Part shown: positions 18,780 to 28,880 of the stretch, piece after piece | How positions within the stretch are numbered: the first letter of the stretch is position 1 | Layout: each line of letters begins with the position of its first letter | Assembly (NCBI RefSeq): GCF_002874965.1 | Contig: NZ_CP025624.1 | Coordinates: 2,294,001 to 2,358,000, forward strand | Direction: 5' to 3' | Source: Pseudomonas sp. NC02 | GTDB taxonomy: Bacteria; Pseudomonadota; Gammaproteobacteria; Pseudomonadales; Pseudomonadaceae | Length of the DNA stretch: 64,000 nucleotides | The notes under the pieces: generated by a model | The model's database searches: none | What the model was told of the DNA's origin: nothing | The model's input: the letters and a program-made list of their open reading frames with translations, nothing else | Translations under genes and position numbers: made by a program

Positions 18780-19802
18780 ATGGCAACGATCAAGGATGTG
18801 GCCGCGCTGGCGGGGATTTCCTACACCACGGTGTCTCATGTGGTGAACAAGACGCGCCCGGTCAGCGAGCCGGTGCGGATCAAGGTCGAGGCGGCCATCA
18901 AGCAGCTCGACTATGTGCCCAGTGCGGTCGCGCGCTCGCTGAAGGCCAAGACCACAGCCACCATCGGCCTGTTGGTGCCCAACAGCCTCAACCCGTATTT
19001 TGCGGAACTGGCCCGGGGCATCGAGGATTACTGCGAGCGTAACGGCTATTGCGTGATCCTCTGCAACTCCGACGATAATGCCGAAAAGCAACGCAGCTAC
19101 CTGAGGGTGCTGCTGGAAAAACGCATCGACGGCTTGATCGTGACCTCGGTGGGCGGCGACGACAGCGGCCTGGCGACAGGCCTCAAGGCGGTACGCACGC
19201 CGATGGTCATCGTCGACCGTGCATTGGACGGGATCGATGTCGACCTGGTGCGCATCGACCATGAACAGGGCGCTTACCTGGCGACCCGGCACTTGCTCGA
19301 TCTGGGTCATCGCGACATTGCCTGCATTGGTGGCCCGAGTCATACCCGCGTGGCGCAAATGCGGATGGCGGGCTACTACCGCGCCCTGGCCGAGGCGGGG
19401 CTCGAAGTGCCGGCCGGCCGTGTGCTGGAAAGTGATTTCACCAGTACCGGTGGTTACGCGGCCGCGGCGCAATTGCTGGCGGATAATCCCCCCAGCGCGA
19501 TTTTTGCCGGCAACGACATGATTGGCTTCGGCGTCTTGCGCGCCGCTGCCGAACGTAATATCCGGGTGCCCGGTGAGCTGTCGGTGATCGGGTTTGATGA
19601 TATCCAGATGAGCCAGTACGTGTACCCGGCGCTGACCACCGTGGGCCAGTCGATCCTGCAGCTGGGAGAGATGGCGGCCGAGCTTTTACTGCGACGAATT
19701 GCGGCACCCCAATTGCCGATTGATCAACGCATCGTGACGCCGAGTATTGTCCTGCGCGAGTCGACGGCGCCGTTGGCCGGTGTGTTTGCCCAATACCGCT
19801 GA
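18780..19802 (+). CDS. rbsR: LacI-family ribose repressor
   Basis: 340 residues. The N-terminal DNA-binding domain is [20 protein letters not shown] with hinge helix [10 protein letters not shown]. The effector domain is of the periplasmic-binding-protein type ([61 protein letters not shown]). It lies inside the operon it should control through the palindrome at 15092, which gives autoregulation. Ribose is the expected inducer. Confidence 0.93.
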   Translation: MATIKDVAALAGISYTTVSHVVNKTRPVSEPVRIKVEAAIKQLDYVPSAVARSLKAKTTATIGLLVPNSLNPYFAELARGIEDYCERNGYCVILCNSDDNAEKQRSYLRVLLEKRIDGLIVTSVGGDDSGLATGLKAVRTPMVIVDRALDGIDVDLVRIDHEQGAYLATRHLLDLGHRDIACIGGPSHTRVAQMRMAGYYRALAEAGLEVPAGRVLESDFTSTGGYAAAAQLLADNPPSAIFAGNDMIGFGVLRAAAERNIRVPGELSVIGFDDIQMSQYVYPALTTVGQSILQLGEMAAELLLRRIAAPQLPIDQRIVTPSIVLRESTAPLAGVFAQYR

Positions 19803-19825
19803 ACCGAATTGATGAGTACTGATGT

Positions 19826-20743
19826 ATGCCAGCAAAAGTAGTGGTAATAGGCAGCCTGAACATGGACCTGGTCACCCGGGCCAGTCGGCTGCCCCGCGCC
19901 GGTGAAACCCTGATCGGCCAATCGTTCTCCACCGTTCCCGGCGGCAAGGGCGCGAACCAGGCGGTCGCTTCGGCGCGCCTCGGGGCTGAGGTCGCCATGG
20001 TCGGCTGCGTGGGCACCGATGCCTATGGCGCGCAATTGCGCGACGCGCTGCTGGTGGAGGGCATTGATTGCCAGGCCGTCAGCACCGTCGACGGTTCCAG
20101 CGGGGTGGCGCTGATCGTGGTGGATGATAGCAGCCAGAATGCGATCGTTATTGTCGCCGGTAGCAATGGCGAGCTGACCCCAGCCAAATTACAGGCATTT
20201 GACAGTGTGCTGCAGGCTGCCGACGTGATTGTCTGCCAGCTGGAAACGCCGATGGAGACTGTCGGCCATGCCCTCAAGCGCGGTCGCGAGCTGGGCAAGA
20301 CGGTGATCCTGAACCCGGCGCCGGCCAGTGGTCCGCTGCCCGAGGATTGGTACGCCGCCATCGACTACCTGATTCCCAATGAAAGCGAAGCCTCGGCCTT
20401 GAGCGGCGTGGTGGTCGACTCGCTGGACAGCGCCAAGGCCGCCGCCACACGCCTGATCAAGGCCGGTGCTGGCAAAGTGATCATTACCCTCGGCTCCGAA
20501 GGCGCGTTGTTTGCCGATGGCCAAGGCTTCGAGCACCTGGTCGCGCCCAAGGTCAAGGCGGTCGATACCACGGCTGCCGGTGACACCTTCGTCGGCGGTT
20601 TCGCAGCCGCGCTGGCCAACGGCAGGAGCGAGGCCGAGGCCATTCGTTTCGGCCAGGTAGCCGCCGCGCTGTCCGTGACCCGCGCGGGTGCGCAACCCTC
20701 TATTCCCACATTGCATGACGTCCAAGGTTTTGTGCCCTCATGA
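19826..20743 (+). CDS. rbsK: Ribokinase
   Basis: 305 residues, PfkB family, phosphorylating ribose to ribose-5-phosphate. The N-terminal signature [18 protein letters not shown] and the C-terminal [17 protein letters not shown], with its catalytic Asp and anion hole, are intact. The ATP-site region [14 protein letters not shown] is also present. It follows rbsR by 23 bases and overlaps rbsD by 4 bases. Confidence 0.95.
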   Translation: MPAKVVVIGSLNMDLVTRASRLPRAGETLIGQSFSTVPGGKGANQAVASARLGAEVAMVGCVGTDAYGAQLRDALLVEGIDCQAVSTVDGSSGVALIVVDDSSQNAIVIVAGSNGELTPAKLQAFDSVLQAADVIVCQLETPMETVGHALKRGRELGKTVILNPAPASGPLPEDWYAAIDYLIPNESEASALSGVVVDSLDSAKAAATRLIKAGAGKVIITLGSEGALFADGQGFEHLVAPKVKAVDTTAAGDTFVGGFAAALANGRSEAEAIRFGQVAAALSVTRAGAQPSIPTLHDVQGFVPS

Positions 20744-21144
20744 AAAAGACTCCCTTGCTCAATATCGCGCTGTCGCGGGTGATCGCATCCCTTGGCCATG
20801 GCGACATTCTGGTGATCGGTGATGCCGGCTTGCCGGTGCCGCCGGGTGTCGAGCTGATCGACCTGGCGCTGACCAAAGGCATTCCGGATTTCGTCAGTAC
20901 CTTGCGCATCGTTCTCAGCGAGATGCAGGTGGAAAGCCACGTGCTCGCGGAAGAAATCCTGCTCAAGCAACCGCCGGCCCTGGCGGATCTCAATACCCTG
21001 ACCGAACAGGCCGCCCTCGGCGAACGCCGCCTGGTCAGCCATGAAGAGTTCAAGCAGCTCAGCCGCAAGGCGAGGGCGGTGGTGCGCACCGGCGAGTGCC
21101 AGCCCTACTGCAATATCGCGCTGGTTTCCGGCGTAACGTTCTAG
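20740..21144 (+). CDS. rbsD: D-ribose pyranase
   Basis: 134 residues, the usual length. It interconverts the pyranose and furanose forms of ribose so that RbsK can act. Conserved stretches include the catalytic region [16 protein letters not shown], the central VESHVLAEE and the C-terminal [19 protein letters not shown]. Translation is coupled to rbsK by a 4-base overlap. Confidence 0.95.
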   Translation: MKKTPLLNIALSRVIASLGHGDILVIGDAGLPVPPGVELIDLALTKGIPDFVSTLRIVLSEMQVESHVLAEEILLKQPPALADLNTLTEQAALGERRLVSHEEFKQLSRKARAVVRTGECQPYCNIALVSGVTF

Positions 21145-21170
21145 AATTCCCCAACGACAAGGAGTGCGTC

Positions 21171-22199
21171 ATGCAACGTGGTACCCAAACCCTGCGACAC
21201 CTGTTCCGGAGTGTGCTGCTTTTGTCCGTGCTAACTGCTGCAAGCGCCCACGCGGCGGAAAAAATCGACCTGATCATCGACACCGACCCCGGTGCCGACG
21301 ACGTGGTTGCCTTGCTGTTCGCCATGGCTTCGCCCGATGAACTGCAGATCCGCGCGCTGACCACCGTTGCCGGTAACGTGCGCCTCGACAAGACCTCCCG
21401 CAACGCACGCCTGGCCCGCGAATGGGCAGGGCGCGAGGACATCCCGGTATATGCCGGTGCACCGAAACCGATGCTGCGCACGCCGATCTACGCTGAAAAC
21501 ATCCATGGCAAGGAAGGTATCTCCGGCGTCACCGTGCATGAGCCGAAAAAAGGCCTGGCCGAAGGCAATGCCGTTGATTACCTGATCAAGACCCTCAGCA
21601 CCGCCAAGCCCCACAGCATCACCATCGCCATGCTCGGTCCGCAGACCAACCTGGCGCTGGCATTGACCCAGGCGCCGGAGATCACTCAAGGCATCAAGGA
21701 AGTGGTGGTGATGGGCGGCGCGCACTTCAACGGCGGCAATATCACGCCGGTGGCCGAGTTCAACCTGTTCGCCGACCCGATCGCGGCCGAGATCGTGCTC
21801 AAGAGCGGCGTCAAGCTGACCTACCTGCCGTTGGACGTGACCCACAAGGTCCTGACCAGCGACGCACGCCTGAAGCAAATCGCTGCGCTGAACAACAACG
21901 CGAGCAAGGTGGTGGGCGATATTCTCAATGAATACGTCAAGGGCGACATGGAGCACTACGGCATCCCGGGCGGCCCGGTGCATGACGCTACCGTCATTGC
22001 CTACCTGCTCAAGCCTGCGCTGTTCAGCGGCCGTGAGGTCAACGTGGTGGTGGACAGCCGTGAAGGCCCGACCTTCGGCCAGACCATCGTCGACTGGTAC
22101 GATGGCCTGAAACAACCGAAGAACGCGTTCTGGGTTGAAAATGGCGATGCCCAGGGCTTCTTCGATCTGCTGACCGAACGCCTTGGTCGCCTGAAGTAA
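21171..22199 (+). CDS. Exported nucleoside hydrolase (IunH/Rih family)
   Basis: 342 residues with AAGGAG six bases before the ATG. A signal peptide (LLLSVLTAASAHA) precedes the calcium-binding motif DLIIDTDPGADDVVALL. The remaining active-site segments are VVVMGGAHFNGGN, EFNLFADPIAAEIV and the C-terminal HDATVIAYLL. It hydrolyses nucleosides to base plus ribose. As the last gene of the rbs operon with an export signal, it would feed periplasmic ribose to RbsB. Most characterised family members are cytosolic, so the export signal is notable. Confidence 0.88.
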   Translation: MQRGTQTLRHLFRSVLLLSVLTAASAHAAEKIDLIIDTDPGADDVVALLFAMASPDELQIRALTTVAGNVRLDKTSRNARLAREWAGREDIPVYAGAPKPMLRTPIYAENIHGKEGISGVTVHEPKKGLAEGNAVDYLIKTLSTAKPHSITIAMLGPQTNLALALTQAPEITQGIKEVVVMGGAHFNGGNITPVAEFNLFADPIAAEIVLKSGVKLTYLPLDVTHKVLTSDARLKQIAALNNNASKVVGDILNEYVKGDMEHYGIPGGPVHDATVIAYLLKPALFSGREVNVVVDSREGPTFGQTIVDWYDGLKQPKNAFWVENGDAQGFFDLLTERLGRLK

Positions 22200-22207
22200 A
22201 CAGCCTG

Positions 22208-22236
22208 CCGGTCGACGTTCGTCGGCCGGGTCTTAT
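22208..22236 (+). terminator. Probable terminator of the ribose operon
   Basis: CCGGTCGACG pairs with CGTCGGCCGG (one G-T pair) directly after the nucleoside hydrolase stop. The following sequence, GTCTTATTC, is only modestly T-rich. Confidence 0.5.
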
Positions 22237-22445
22237 TCGCGCTCGGGGTCTGGCGCCCCCATGTGATCGGCCGGGTATTTCTCGAATACCTGGCCGATGA
22301 ATGCCTGCGCGGCCTGTGTGCCCAGTTCCTTGACCAGCAGGTCGATACCGATGATTGCCAACTCCTCCGGGCTGCCCGGGCTATAGGAGCTTTGCCCTTG
22401 GGGCCACTTGGCTTTGATGTCGGCGTGGATCGTGACGATGGTCAT
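22233..22445 (-). CDS. Hypothetical protein, 70 residues
   Basis: A small acidic protein, MTIVTIHADIKAKWPQG onward, with a helical middle (ELAIIGIDLLVKELGTQAAQ) and a polar tail. The ribosome site is weak. It has no membrane or export signal. It is convergent with the ribose operon and has chromosome-like codon use. I do not recognise the family. Confidence 0.55.
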   Translation of the reverse strand: MTIVTIHADIKAKWPQGQSSYSPGSPEELAIIGIDLLVKELGTQAAQAFIGQVFEKYPADHMGAPDPERE

Positions 22446-22587
22446 GGGTGTCTCGCGAGGCTGAAAGGCGGTTAGTGCGTTCTGCGTGTGGAGTTAACCA
22501 TTTTGCGCCGTGTTTGGCACTGCTACTTAGGCATGAGGGGAGGGCTGTGCGACACTGTCCGCTTGTTTAATTGCCAGGGCAAACCGC

Positions 22588-22893
22588 GTGCAGATCGACT
22601 TGAACAACCCCGTCAACCTGACGCTGGACGCTGTGCGGCAGCTGCTTGCGTCCGCCAGTGACAACGTTCACACCCAATTGCGCGTTACCAATGCCGGCAT
22701 TGCCTACATTTCTTCGGGCGTGGTGGGTGGCGTCGATATCGACGGCCTTCTGTTCCGCCTGGAGACCTGGGCGGCGGGTTCGGGTTATGTCGGCAACGTC
22801 GCAGCCAGCGACGAGGTGTGGGTGATGCAGATTTTCAACGCGCTCAAGCAGAATTGGCCAACCCCGCCGTTTGATTACATCGACATCTACTGA
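22588..22893 (+). CDS. Hypothetical protein, 101 residues
   Basis: A GTG start and a soluble product beginning MQIDLNNPVNLTLDAVRQLL. It includes LRVTNAGIAYISSGVVGG and a segment rich in aromatic residues near the C-terminus (WVMQIFNALKQNWPTPPFDY). There is no export signal. The internal regularity and codon use support a real gene. The function is not recognised. Confidence 0.6.
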   Translation: MQIDLNNPVNLTLDAVRQLLASASDNVHTQLRVTNAGIAYISSGVVGGVDIDGLLFRLETWAAGSGYVGNVAASDEVWVMQIFNALKQNWPTPPFDYIDIY

Positions 22894-23040
22894 GTGCGTT
22901 CATATCTGGTGACGATTGATTCGCCAGCGCCCGGTGTCGACTCAGGCAGACTGGCCCACAGCCAATTGTGACAATTCTGAAACCAATCGGCCAAACCACG
23001 GTCGCACGATCTCTGTCCATTTTTTCTCAAAGGAGGCTTC

Positions 23041-23361
23041 ATGCCTTGGAAGCTCGCATCATTCGGTACTTTGTTGGCTGCGCTCGCCTTGTCGGGTTGC
23101 AGCACCCCGGGTACCTCTGAGCCAGCCAAAGACACTGCCGTGACCGATGCTGGTCATAGCCGCTGTGAGGCGAAGGCTGCCGAGTTCGCAATCGGCCAGA
23201 AAGCTTCGCCACAATTGCTGGAACAGGCCCGTAGCCGCGCCGGAGCGCAGAACGCACGCATTCTCAAGCCAGATGACATGGTCACGCTGGAATACCGCTC
23301 CGATCGCCTGAACCTCAATACCGATGACAACCTTGTGATCAATCGGGTCAATTGCGGCTGA
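23041..23361 (+). CDS. Lipoprotein with I78 peptidase-inhibitor domain
   Basis: 106 residues with a lipobox (LALSGC, near residue 20). The mature part contains the I78 inhibitor pattern: ARSRAGAQNARILKPDD, then VTLEYRSDRLNLNTDD and a closing VINRVNCG with its conserved cysteine. Family members inhibit serine proteases such as elastase-type enzymes. Here it would be anchored in the outer membrane. AAAGGAGG sits just before the ATG. The gene is followed by a strong terminator. Confidence 0.85.
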   Translation: MPWKLASFGTLLAALALSGCSTPGTSEPAKDTAVTDAGHSRCEAKAAEFAIGQKASPQLLEQARSRAGAQNARILKPDDMVTLEYRSDRLNLNTDDNLVINRVNCG

Positions 23362-23390
23362 TTGCTCCAGCGCTTTTCTCCAGGCCATAA

Positions 23391-23420
23391 AAAACCCCGT
23401 CACATGGACGGGGTTTTTTT
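23391..23420. terminator. Bidirectional terminator
   Basis: AAAACCCCGTC pairs with GACGGGGTTTT over a 5-base loop, flanked by an A run on the left and a T run on the right. It therefore ends transcription of both the I78 lipoprotein gene (+) and the cold-shock gene (-). Confidence 0.9.
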
Positions 23421-23434
23421 AGTTCGGCGCAGAA

Positions 23435-23647
23435 TTACTCTGGGCGAACCTGTGCAGCTTGCATACCCTTTTGGCCTTTCTCAGCCACGAAGGAAACGGT
23501 TTGGCCTTCTTTCAGGCTTTTGAAACCGTCGCTTTCGATAGCTTTGAAGTGTACGAACAGGTCGTCACCGCCACCTTGAGGAGTGATGAAGCCGAAGCCT
23601 TTTTCATCGTTGAACCATTTAACGGTGCCGGTTTGGCGATTAGACAT
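23435..23647 (-). CDS. Cold-shock domain protein (CspA family)
   Basis: 70 residues, a single OB-fold cold-shock domain. RNP1 is KGFGFITP and RNP2 is DLFVHF, with the aromatic [10 protein letters not shown] strand. It binds single-stranded RNA and melts secondary structure. TTGGAG precedes the ATG. A possible -10 (TATGAT, complement of 23717-23722) would give a leader of about 60 bases, shorter than the long leaders of cold-inducible cspA. Expression may therefore not be strictly cold-controlled. Confidence 0.95.
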   Translation of the reverse strand: MSNRQTGTVKWFNDEKGFGFITPQGGGDDLFVHFKAIESDGFKSLKEGQTVSFVAEKGQKGMQAAQVRPE

Positions 23648-23800
23648 GGTGTATCTCCAAGAAACATATATTTTCAGTAGTGCTGTGCTGCTCAGGCCAA
23701 CTGGGCACACCGAGCTATCATAGTCGAAATGTTCGGCTTGGGAGCCCCCCCAAGGCATTGTTTGCTAATCAATCGCGTTGTGTTTCATGCCTTGGTTGGC

Positions 23801-23827
23801 TGAAAGCCCCGATCTACGGGGCTTTCA
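23801..23827. terminator. Strong hairpin, terminator-like
   Basis: An 11-bp perfect stem (TGAAAGCCCCG with CGGGGCTTTCA) and a 5-base loop in the gap between two minus-strand genes. A seven-A run at 23848-23854 lies on the side first transcribed from the right. No T tract adjoins the stem on either strand, so it is a weak terminator call. Confidence 0.4.
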
Positions 23828-23936
23828 GGCGAAATATCAGCTGTTAAAAAAAGCCGTAAAAGCTGCGTAATTTGTGAGAAATGGCAGTTTTCATAGCGAT
23901 TTCTGGTCCTTCAGCCGGTCTGGCAGGGTGTAAAAA

Positions 23937-24248
23937 TTACTTTTTCTTCACGACTTTGCAGGACGAAATAGCCGTCACAGCTTTGGTCTTGAGCGCAGGA
24001 TCTGCGTTCTGGTTGGTCATGAGTTCCTTGATTTCGGCACTGCTCAATTCGGCATTGATTTTGTCCGCGCCACATTCACAGTGGTCTTTGGCGGTTTTGG
24101 CATCAACACTTTGCTGGGCGGCTGCGCTGCAATCCTTGATGAAGCTGTCCCGCGCACCGGCAGGCCAGTTCGACGGGGCTGCGGCGTGCGCACCCAGGGA
24201 CATGAGGGTCAGGGATGCAGCAAGGGCGAAAGTCGAGGTAAAACGCAT
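23937..24248 (-). CDS. Small periplasmic cysteine-containing protein
   Basis: 103 residues from the ATG at 24248 with CAGGAG upstream. A signal peptide (TFALAASLTLMSLGAHA) precedes a helical domain with WPAGARDSFIKDC, a C-E-C pair and a final C near the Lys-rich end. The pattern resembles small secreted four-cysteine helical proteins of pseudomonads. The function is unknown. Confidence 0.7.
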   Translation of the reverse strand: MRFTSTFALAASLTLMSLGAHAAAPSNWPAGARDSFIKDCSAAAQQSVDAKTAKDHCECGADKINAELSSAEIKELMTNQNADPALKTKAVTAISSCKVVKKK

Positions 24249-24615
24249 AATCAAATGCTCCTGGAGTCGTGGACGAACGGCGATTCTCGGTGTGTTTGAG
24301 GGTTGCCGTACAGTTCAAGTTCACTTTTGCCCTTAAAAGCCGGGAATTTTCGTTTCCTGAAGCGGCTTCGGCGCCATGACCGTTCATCTGTGCTAGCATC
24401 TTTCGCTTGGCTATTTTCCGGCGCGCCCTATGCCGCCTTGCCAAGGTCTTTTTTGTTTAACTCCAGTCACTCTGGTTCGATTATCGGTTGGCCGAAAGGC
24501 TCCTGCCGCTGTAAGGCAGGCGTTCATCACTGAACGGCCTGGTATTGGATCTTGTACTGGCTCATCCCAACCCACGTGACCTTTGGTAGGGGTCACCACT
24601 AGGAGAGGAGGCGCC
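24249..24615 (+). other. Leader region upstream of thrS
   Basis: 367 bases without a supported gene. A TGTGCTAGCAT stretch near 24390 resembles an extended -10. Further down, inverted segments such as GTTCATCACTGAAC could fold in the mRNA. thrS leaders can be autoregulated by the synthetase, but I cannot demonstrate a tRNA-Thr-like operator by eye. Confidence 0.35.
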
Positions 24616-26538
24616 ATGCCAACTATTACTCTTCCCGACGGCAGTCAACGTTCATTCGATCATTCGGTTTCCGTAGCCGAGGTCGCCGCATCCATTGGTG
24701 CCGGCCTGGCCAAGGCCACCGTGGCCGGCAAGGTCGACGGCAAACTGGTCGACGCCAGCGACCTGATCACCGGCGATGCCAGCCTGCAAATCATCACGCC
24801 CAAGGATCAAGAGGGGCTGGAGATCATTCGCCACTCTTGCGCGCACCTGATTGGCCATGCGGTCAAGCAGCTGTACCCAACCGCGAAAATGGTCATCGGC
24901 CCGGTCATCGACGAAGGCTTCTATTACGACATCGCCTACGAGCGTCCTTTTACCCCGGACGATCTGGCGGCTATCGAGCAGCGCATGCAGGCGCTGATCG
25001 AAAAAGATTACGACGTCATCAAGAAAGTCACTCCGCGTGCCGAAGTGATCGACGTGTTCACCGCCCGCGGCGAAGACTACAAGCTGCGCCTGGTGGAAGA
25101 CATGCCGGACGAGCAGGCCATGGGCCTGTATTACCACGAAGAATATGTCGACATGTGCCGTGGCCCGCATGTGCCGAACACACGCTTCCTCAAGTCGTTC
25201 AAGCTGACCAAGCTGTCCGGTGCCTACTGGCGCGGTGACGCGAAGAACGAACAACTGCAGCGGATCTACGGCACTGCCTGGGCTGACAAGAAGCAGCTGG
25301 CGGCCTACATCCAGCGCATCGAAGAAGCCGAAAAACGCGACCATCGCAAGATCGGCAAGCGCCTGAACCTGTTCCACCTCCAGGAAGAAGCGCCGGGCAT
25401 GGTGTTCTGGCACCCGAACGGCTGGACCCTGTACCAGGTGCTCGAGCAGTACATGCGCAAGGTTCAGCGCGACAACGGCTACCTGGAGATCAAGACGCCG
25501 CAAGTCGTTGACCGCAGCCTGTGGGAGAAATCCGGGCACTGGGCCAACTACGCCGACAACATGTTCACCACCCAGTCGGAAAACCGCGACTACGCCATCA
25601 AGCCGATGAACTGCCCGTGCCACGTACAGGTGTTCAACCAGGGCCTGAAGAGCTACCGCGAGTTGCCGATGCGCCTGGCCGAGTTCGGTGCCTGCCACCG
25701 TAACGAGCCATCGGGTGCACTGCACGGCATCATGCGCGTGCGCGGCTTCACTCAGGATGACGCCCACATCTTCTGCACCGAAGAGCAGATGCAGGCCGAA
25801 TCCGCTGCGTTCATCAAGCTGACCATGGACGTGTACCGCGATTTCGGTTTCACCGAAGTCGAGATGAAGCTGTCCACTCGTCCGGAAAAACGCGTCGGTT
25901 CCGACGAGCTGTGGGACCGAGCCGAAGCTGCACTGGCCGCAGCGCTGGACAGTGCGGGGCTTGCGTACGACTTGCAGCCGGGCGAGGGCGCGTTCTACGG
26001 TCCGAAGATCGAGTTCTCGCTGAAAGATTGCCTTGGTCGCGTCTGGCAGTGTGGTACCCTGCAGCTCGATTTTAACCTGCCGATCCGTCTGGGAGCCGAA
26101 TACGTCTCCGAAGACAACAGCCGTAAACACCCGGTTATGCTGCACCGGGCGATCCTCGGCTCGTTCGAACGGTTCGTCGGGATCCTGATCGAGCACTACG
26201 AGGGTGCATTCCCTGCGTGGCTGGCTCCGACCCAGGCAGTGATCATGAATATCACTGATAAACAGGCAGATTTTGCCGCTGAAGTTGAAAAAACTCTCAA
26301 TGAAAGCGGATTTCGTGCCAAGTCCGACTTGAGAAATGAAAAGATCGGCTTTAAAATCCGCGAGCATACTTTGCTCAAGGTTCCCTATCTTTTGGTTATC
26401 GGAGATCGGGAAGTCGAGATGCAGACTGTCGCTGTGCGTACTCGTGAAGGTGCTGACCTGGGCTCGATGCCCGTCGCCCAGTTCGCTGAGTTCCTCGCGC
26501 AAGCGGTTTCCCGGCGTGGTCGCCCAGATTCGGAGTAA
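24616..26538 (+). CDS. thrS: Threonyl-tRNA synthetase
   Basis: 640 residues, full length. There is an N-terminal TGS domain ([21 protein letters not shown]), an editing domain with [16 protein letters not shown] and CRGPHVPNT, and a class II catalytic core with the zinc/ATP residues ([30 protein letters not shown]). The anticodon-binding domain ends the protein. GGAGAGGAGG lies before the ATG. It is the first gene of the translation operon. Confidence 0.98.
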   Translation: MPTITLPDGSQRSFDHSVSVAEVAASIGAGLAKATVAGKVDGKLVDASDLITGDASLQIITPKDQEGLEIIRHSCAHLIGHAVKQLYPTAKMVIGPVIDEGFYYDIAYERPFTPDDLAAIEQRMQALIEKDYDVIKKVTPRAEVIDVFTARGEDYKLRLVEDMPDEQAMGLYYHEEYVDMCRGPHVPNTRFLKSFKLTKLSGAYWRGDAKNEQLQRIYGTAWADKKQLAAYIQRIEEAEKRDHRKIGKRLNLFHLQEEAPGMVFWHPNGWTLYQVLEQYMRKVQRDNGYLEIKTPQVVDRSLWEKSGHWANYADNMFTTQSENRDYAIKPMNCPCHVQVFNQGLKSYRELPMRLAEFGACHRNEPSGALHGIMRVRGFTQDDAHIFCTEEQMQAESAAFIKLTMDVYRDFGFTEVEMKLSTRPEKRVGSDELWDRAEAALAAALDSAGLAYDLQPGEGAFYGPKIEFSLKDCLGRVWQCGTLQLDFNLPIRLGAEYVSEDNSRKHPVMLHRAILGSFERFVGILIEHYEGAFPAWLAPTQAVIMNITDKQADFAAEVEKTLNESGFRAKSDLRNEKIGFKIREHTLLKVPYLLVIGDREVEMQTVAVRTREGADLGSMPVAQFAEFLAQAVSRRGRPDSE

Positions 26539-26540
26539 TT

Positions 26541-27089
26541 ATTATTAAGCGTGAAATGAGACAAGATAAACGAGCTGCACCGAAAGCCCCGATCAACGAG
26601 AATATCTCGGCACGCGAGGTTCGGTTAATTGGCGCTGACGGCGAGCAGATTGGCATCGTCTCGATTGATGAAGCGCTTCGTATTGCTGAAGAGTCCAAAT
26701 TGGACCTGGTGGAAATCTCCGCCGACGCAATCCCACCCGTTTGCCGGGTGATGGACTACGGCAAGTCGATCTTCGAGAAGAAGAAGCAGATTGCCGCGGC
26801 GAAGAAGAACCAGAAGCAGATTCAAGTAAAAGAAATCAAGTTTCGTCCAGGGACGGAGGAAGGGGATTACCAGGTAAAACTGCGCAACCTGGTACGTTTC
26901 CTGAGTGATGGGGACAGGGCCAAGGTATCCTTGCGATTCCGCGGCCGTGAGATGGCCCACCAGGAGCTGGGGATGGAACTCCTCAAGCGGGTTGAAGCTG
27001 ACCTGCTCGAGTACGGTTCGGTCGAACAGCATCCTAAGATGGAAGGACGCCAGCTTATTATGGTCATCGCCCCGAAAAAGAAGAAGTAA
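26541..27089 (+). CDS. infC: Translation initiation factor IF-3, AUU start
   Basis: About 182 residues. The conserved N-terminus (I-K-R-E-M-R-Q-D-K) begins upstream of the first ATG (26556), at one of three consecutive ATT codons (26538, 26541, 26544). 26541 has the best spacing to CGGAG, and 26544 is also possible. A non-AUG AUU start is the hallmark of infC: IF-3 rejects it, which gives autoregulation. The protein has both IF-3 domains with the linker [18 protein letters not shown] and [13 protein letters not shown]. Confidence 0.95.
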   Translation: MIKREMRQDKRAAPKAPINENISAREVRLIGADGEQIGIVSIDEALRIAEESKLDLVEISADAIPPVCRVMDYGKSIFEKKKQIAAAKKNQKQIQVKEIKFRPGTEEGDYQVKLRNLVRFLSDGDRAKVSLRFRGREMAHQELGMELLKRVEADLLEYGSVEQHPKMEGRQLIMVIAPKKKK

Positions 27090-27148
27090 TCAATAGGGCA
27101 CGGCAGGCCTTCTGATTATGTTTATCAACTGAATGCGGAGTACCGAAC

Positions 27149-27343
27149 ATGCCAAAGATGAAAACTAAAAGTGGTGCTGCTAAGCGGTTTCTGAAAACTG
27201 CTAACGGTATCAAGCACAAGCACGCTTTCAAGAGCCACATCCTGACTAAAATGTCGACCAAGCGTAAGCGTCAACTGCGCGGTAGCAGCTTGCTGCATCC
27301 GTCTGACGTGGCAAAAGTCGAGCGCATGCTGCGCCTTCGTTAA
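27149..27343 (+). CDS. rpmI: 50S ribosomal protein bL35
   Basis: 64 residues starting [14 protein letters not shown], very basic, with the motif [17 protein letters not shown] typical of bL35. It has a GGAG ribosome site and the conserved infC-rpmI-rplT order. Confidence 0.98.
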   Translation: MPKMKTKSGAAKRFLKTANGIKHKHAFKSHILTKMSTKRKRQLRGSSLLHPSDVAKVERMLRLR

Positions 27344-27371
27344 TTTTAGTCAAGAATAGAGGAAGTAACTC

Positions 27372-27728
27372 ATGGCTCGTGTAAAGCGTGGCGTCATGGC
27401 GCGTAAGCGCCACAAGAAAATTCTGAAACTTGCTAAAGGCTACTACGGCGCGCGTTCACGCGTATTCCGTGTTGCCAAGCAAGCGGTTATCAAGGCTGGC
27501 CAATACGCCTACCGTGACCGTCGTCAGAAAAAACGTCAGTTCCGCGCTCTGTGGATCGCTCGTATCAACGCTGGTGCACGTGTTAACGGTCTGTCCTACA
27601 GCCGTTTCATCGCTGGCCTGAAAAAAGCGTCCATCGAGATCGACCGTAAGGTTCTGGCTGATCTGGCAGTGAACGAAAAAGCGGCGTTTGCTGCGATTGT
27701 CGAGAAAGCTAAAGCCACCTTGGCTTAA
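27372..27728 (+). CDS. rplT: 50S ribosomal protein bL20
   Basis: 118 residues starting [19 protein letters not shown], with [17 protein letters not shown] and a C-terminal helical domain ([16 protein letters not shown]). bL20 is an early assembly protein and, in enterobacteria, a repressor of rpmI-rplT translation. A leader structure for that was not identified here. The gene lies 28 bases after rpmI. Confidence 0.98.
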   Translation: MARVKRGVMARKRHKKILKLAKGYYGARSRVFRVAKQAVIKAGQYAYRDRRQKKRQFRALWIARINAGARVNGLSYSRFIAGLKKASIEIDRKVLADLAVNEKAAFAAIVEKAKATLA

Positions 27729-27783
27729 GTACCCCCGACAGTCACCCTGGGTCGCTTCCGCGGCCCACGGTGTTAAACGTCTT

Positions 27784-28854
<1,071 letters not shown>

Positions 28855-28880
28855 TCGTAACGGATCTTTAGGAGAGCAGG

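Noticed and set aside
24652..26502. A 616-residue open frame on the strand opposite thrS
   Set aside because: Its codon pattern mirrors the thrS codons, no ribosome site is present, and thrS is certain. High-GC genes often leave such antisense openings.
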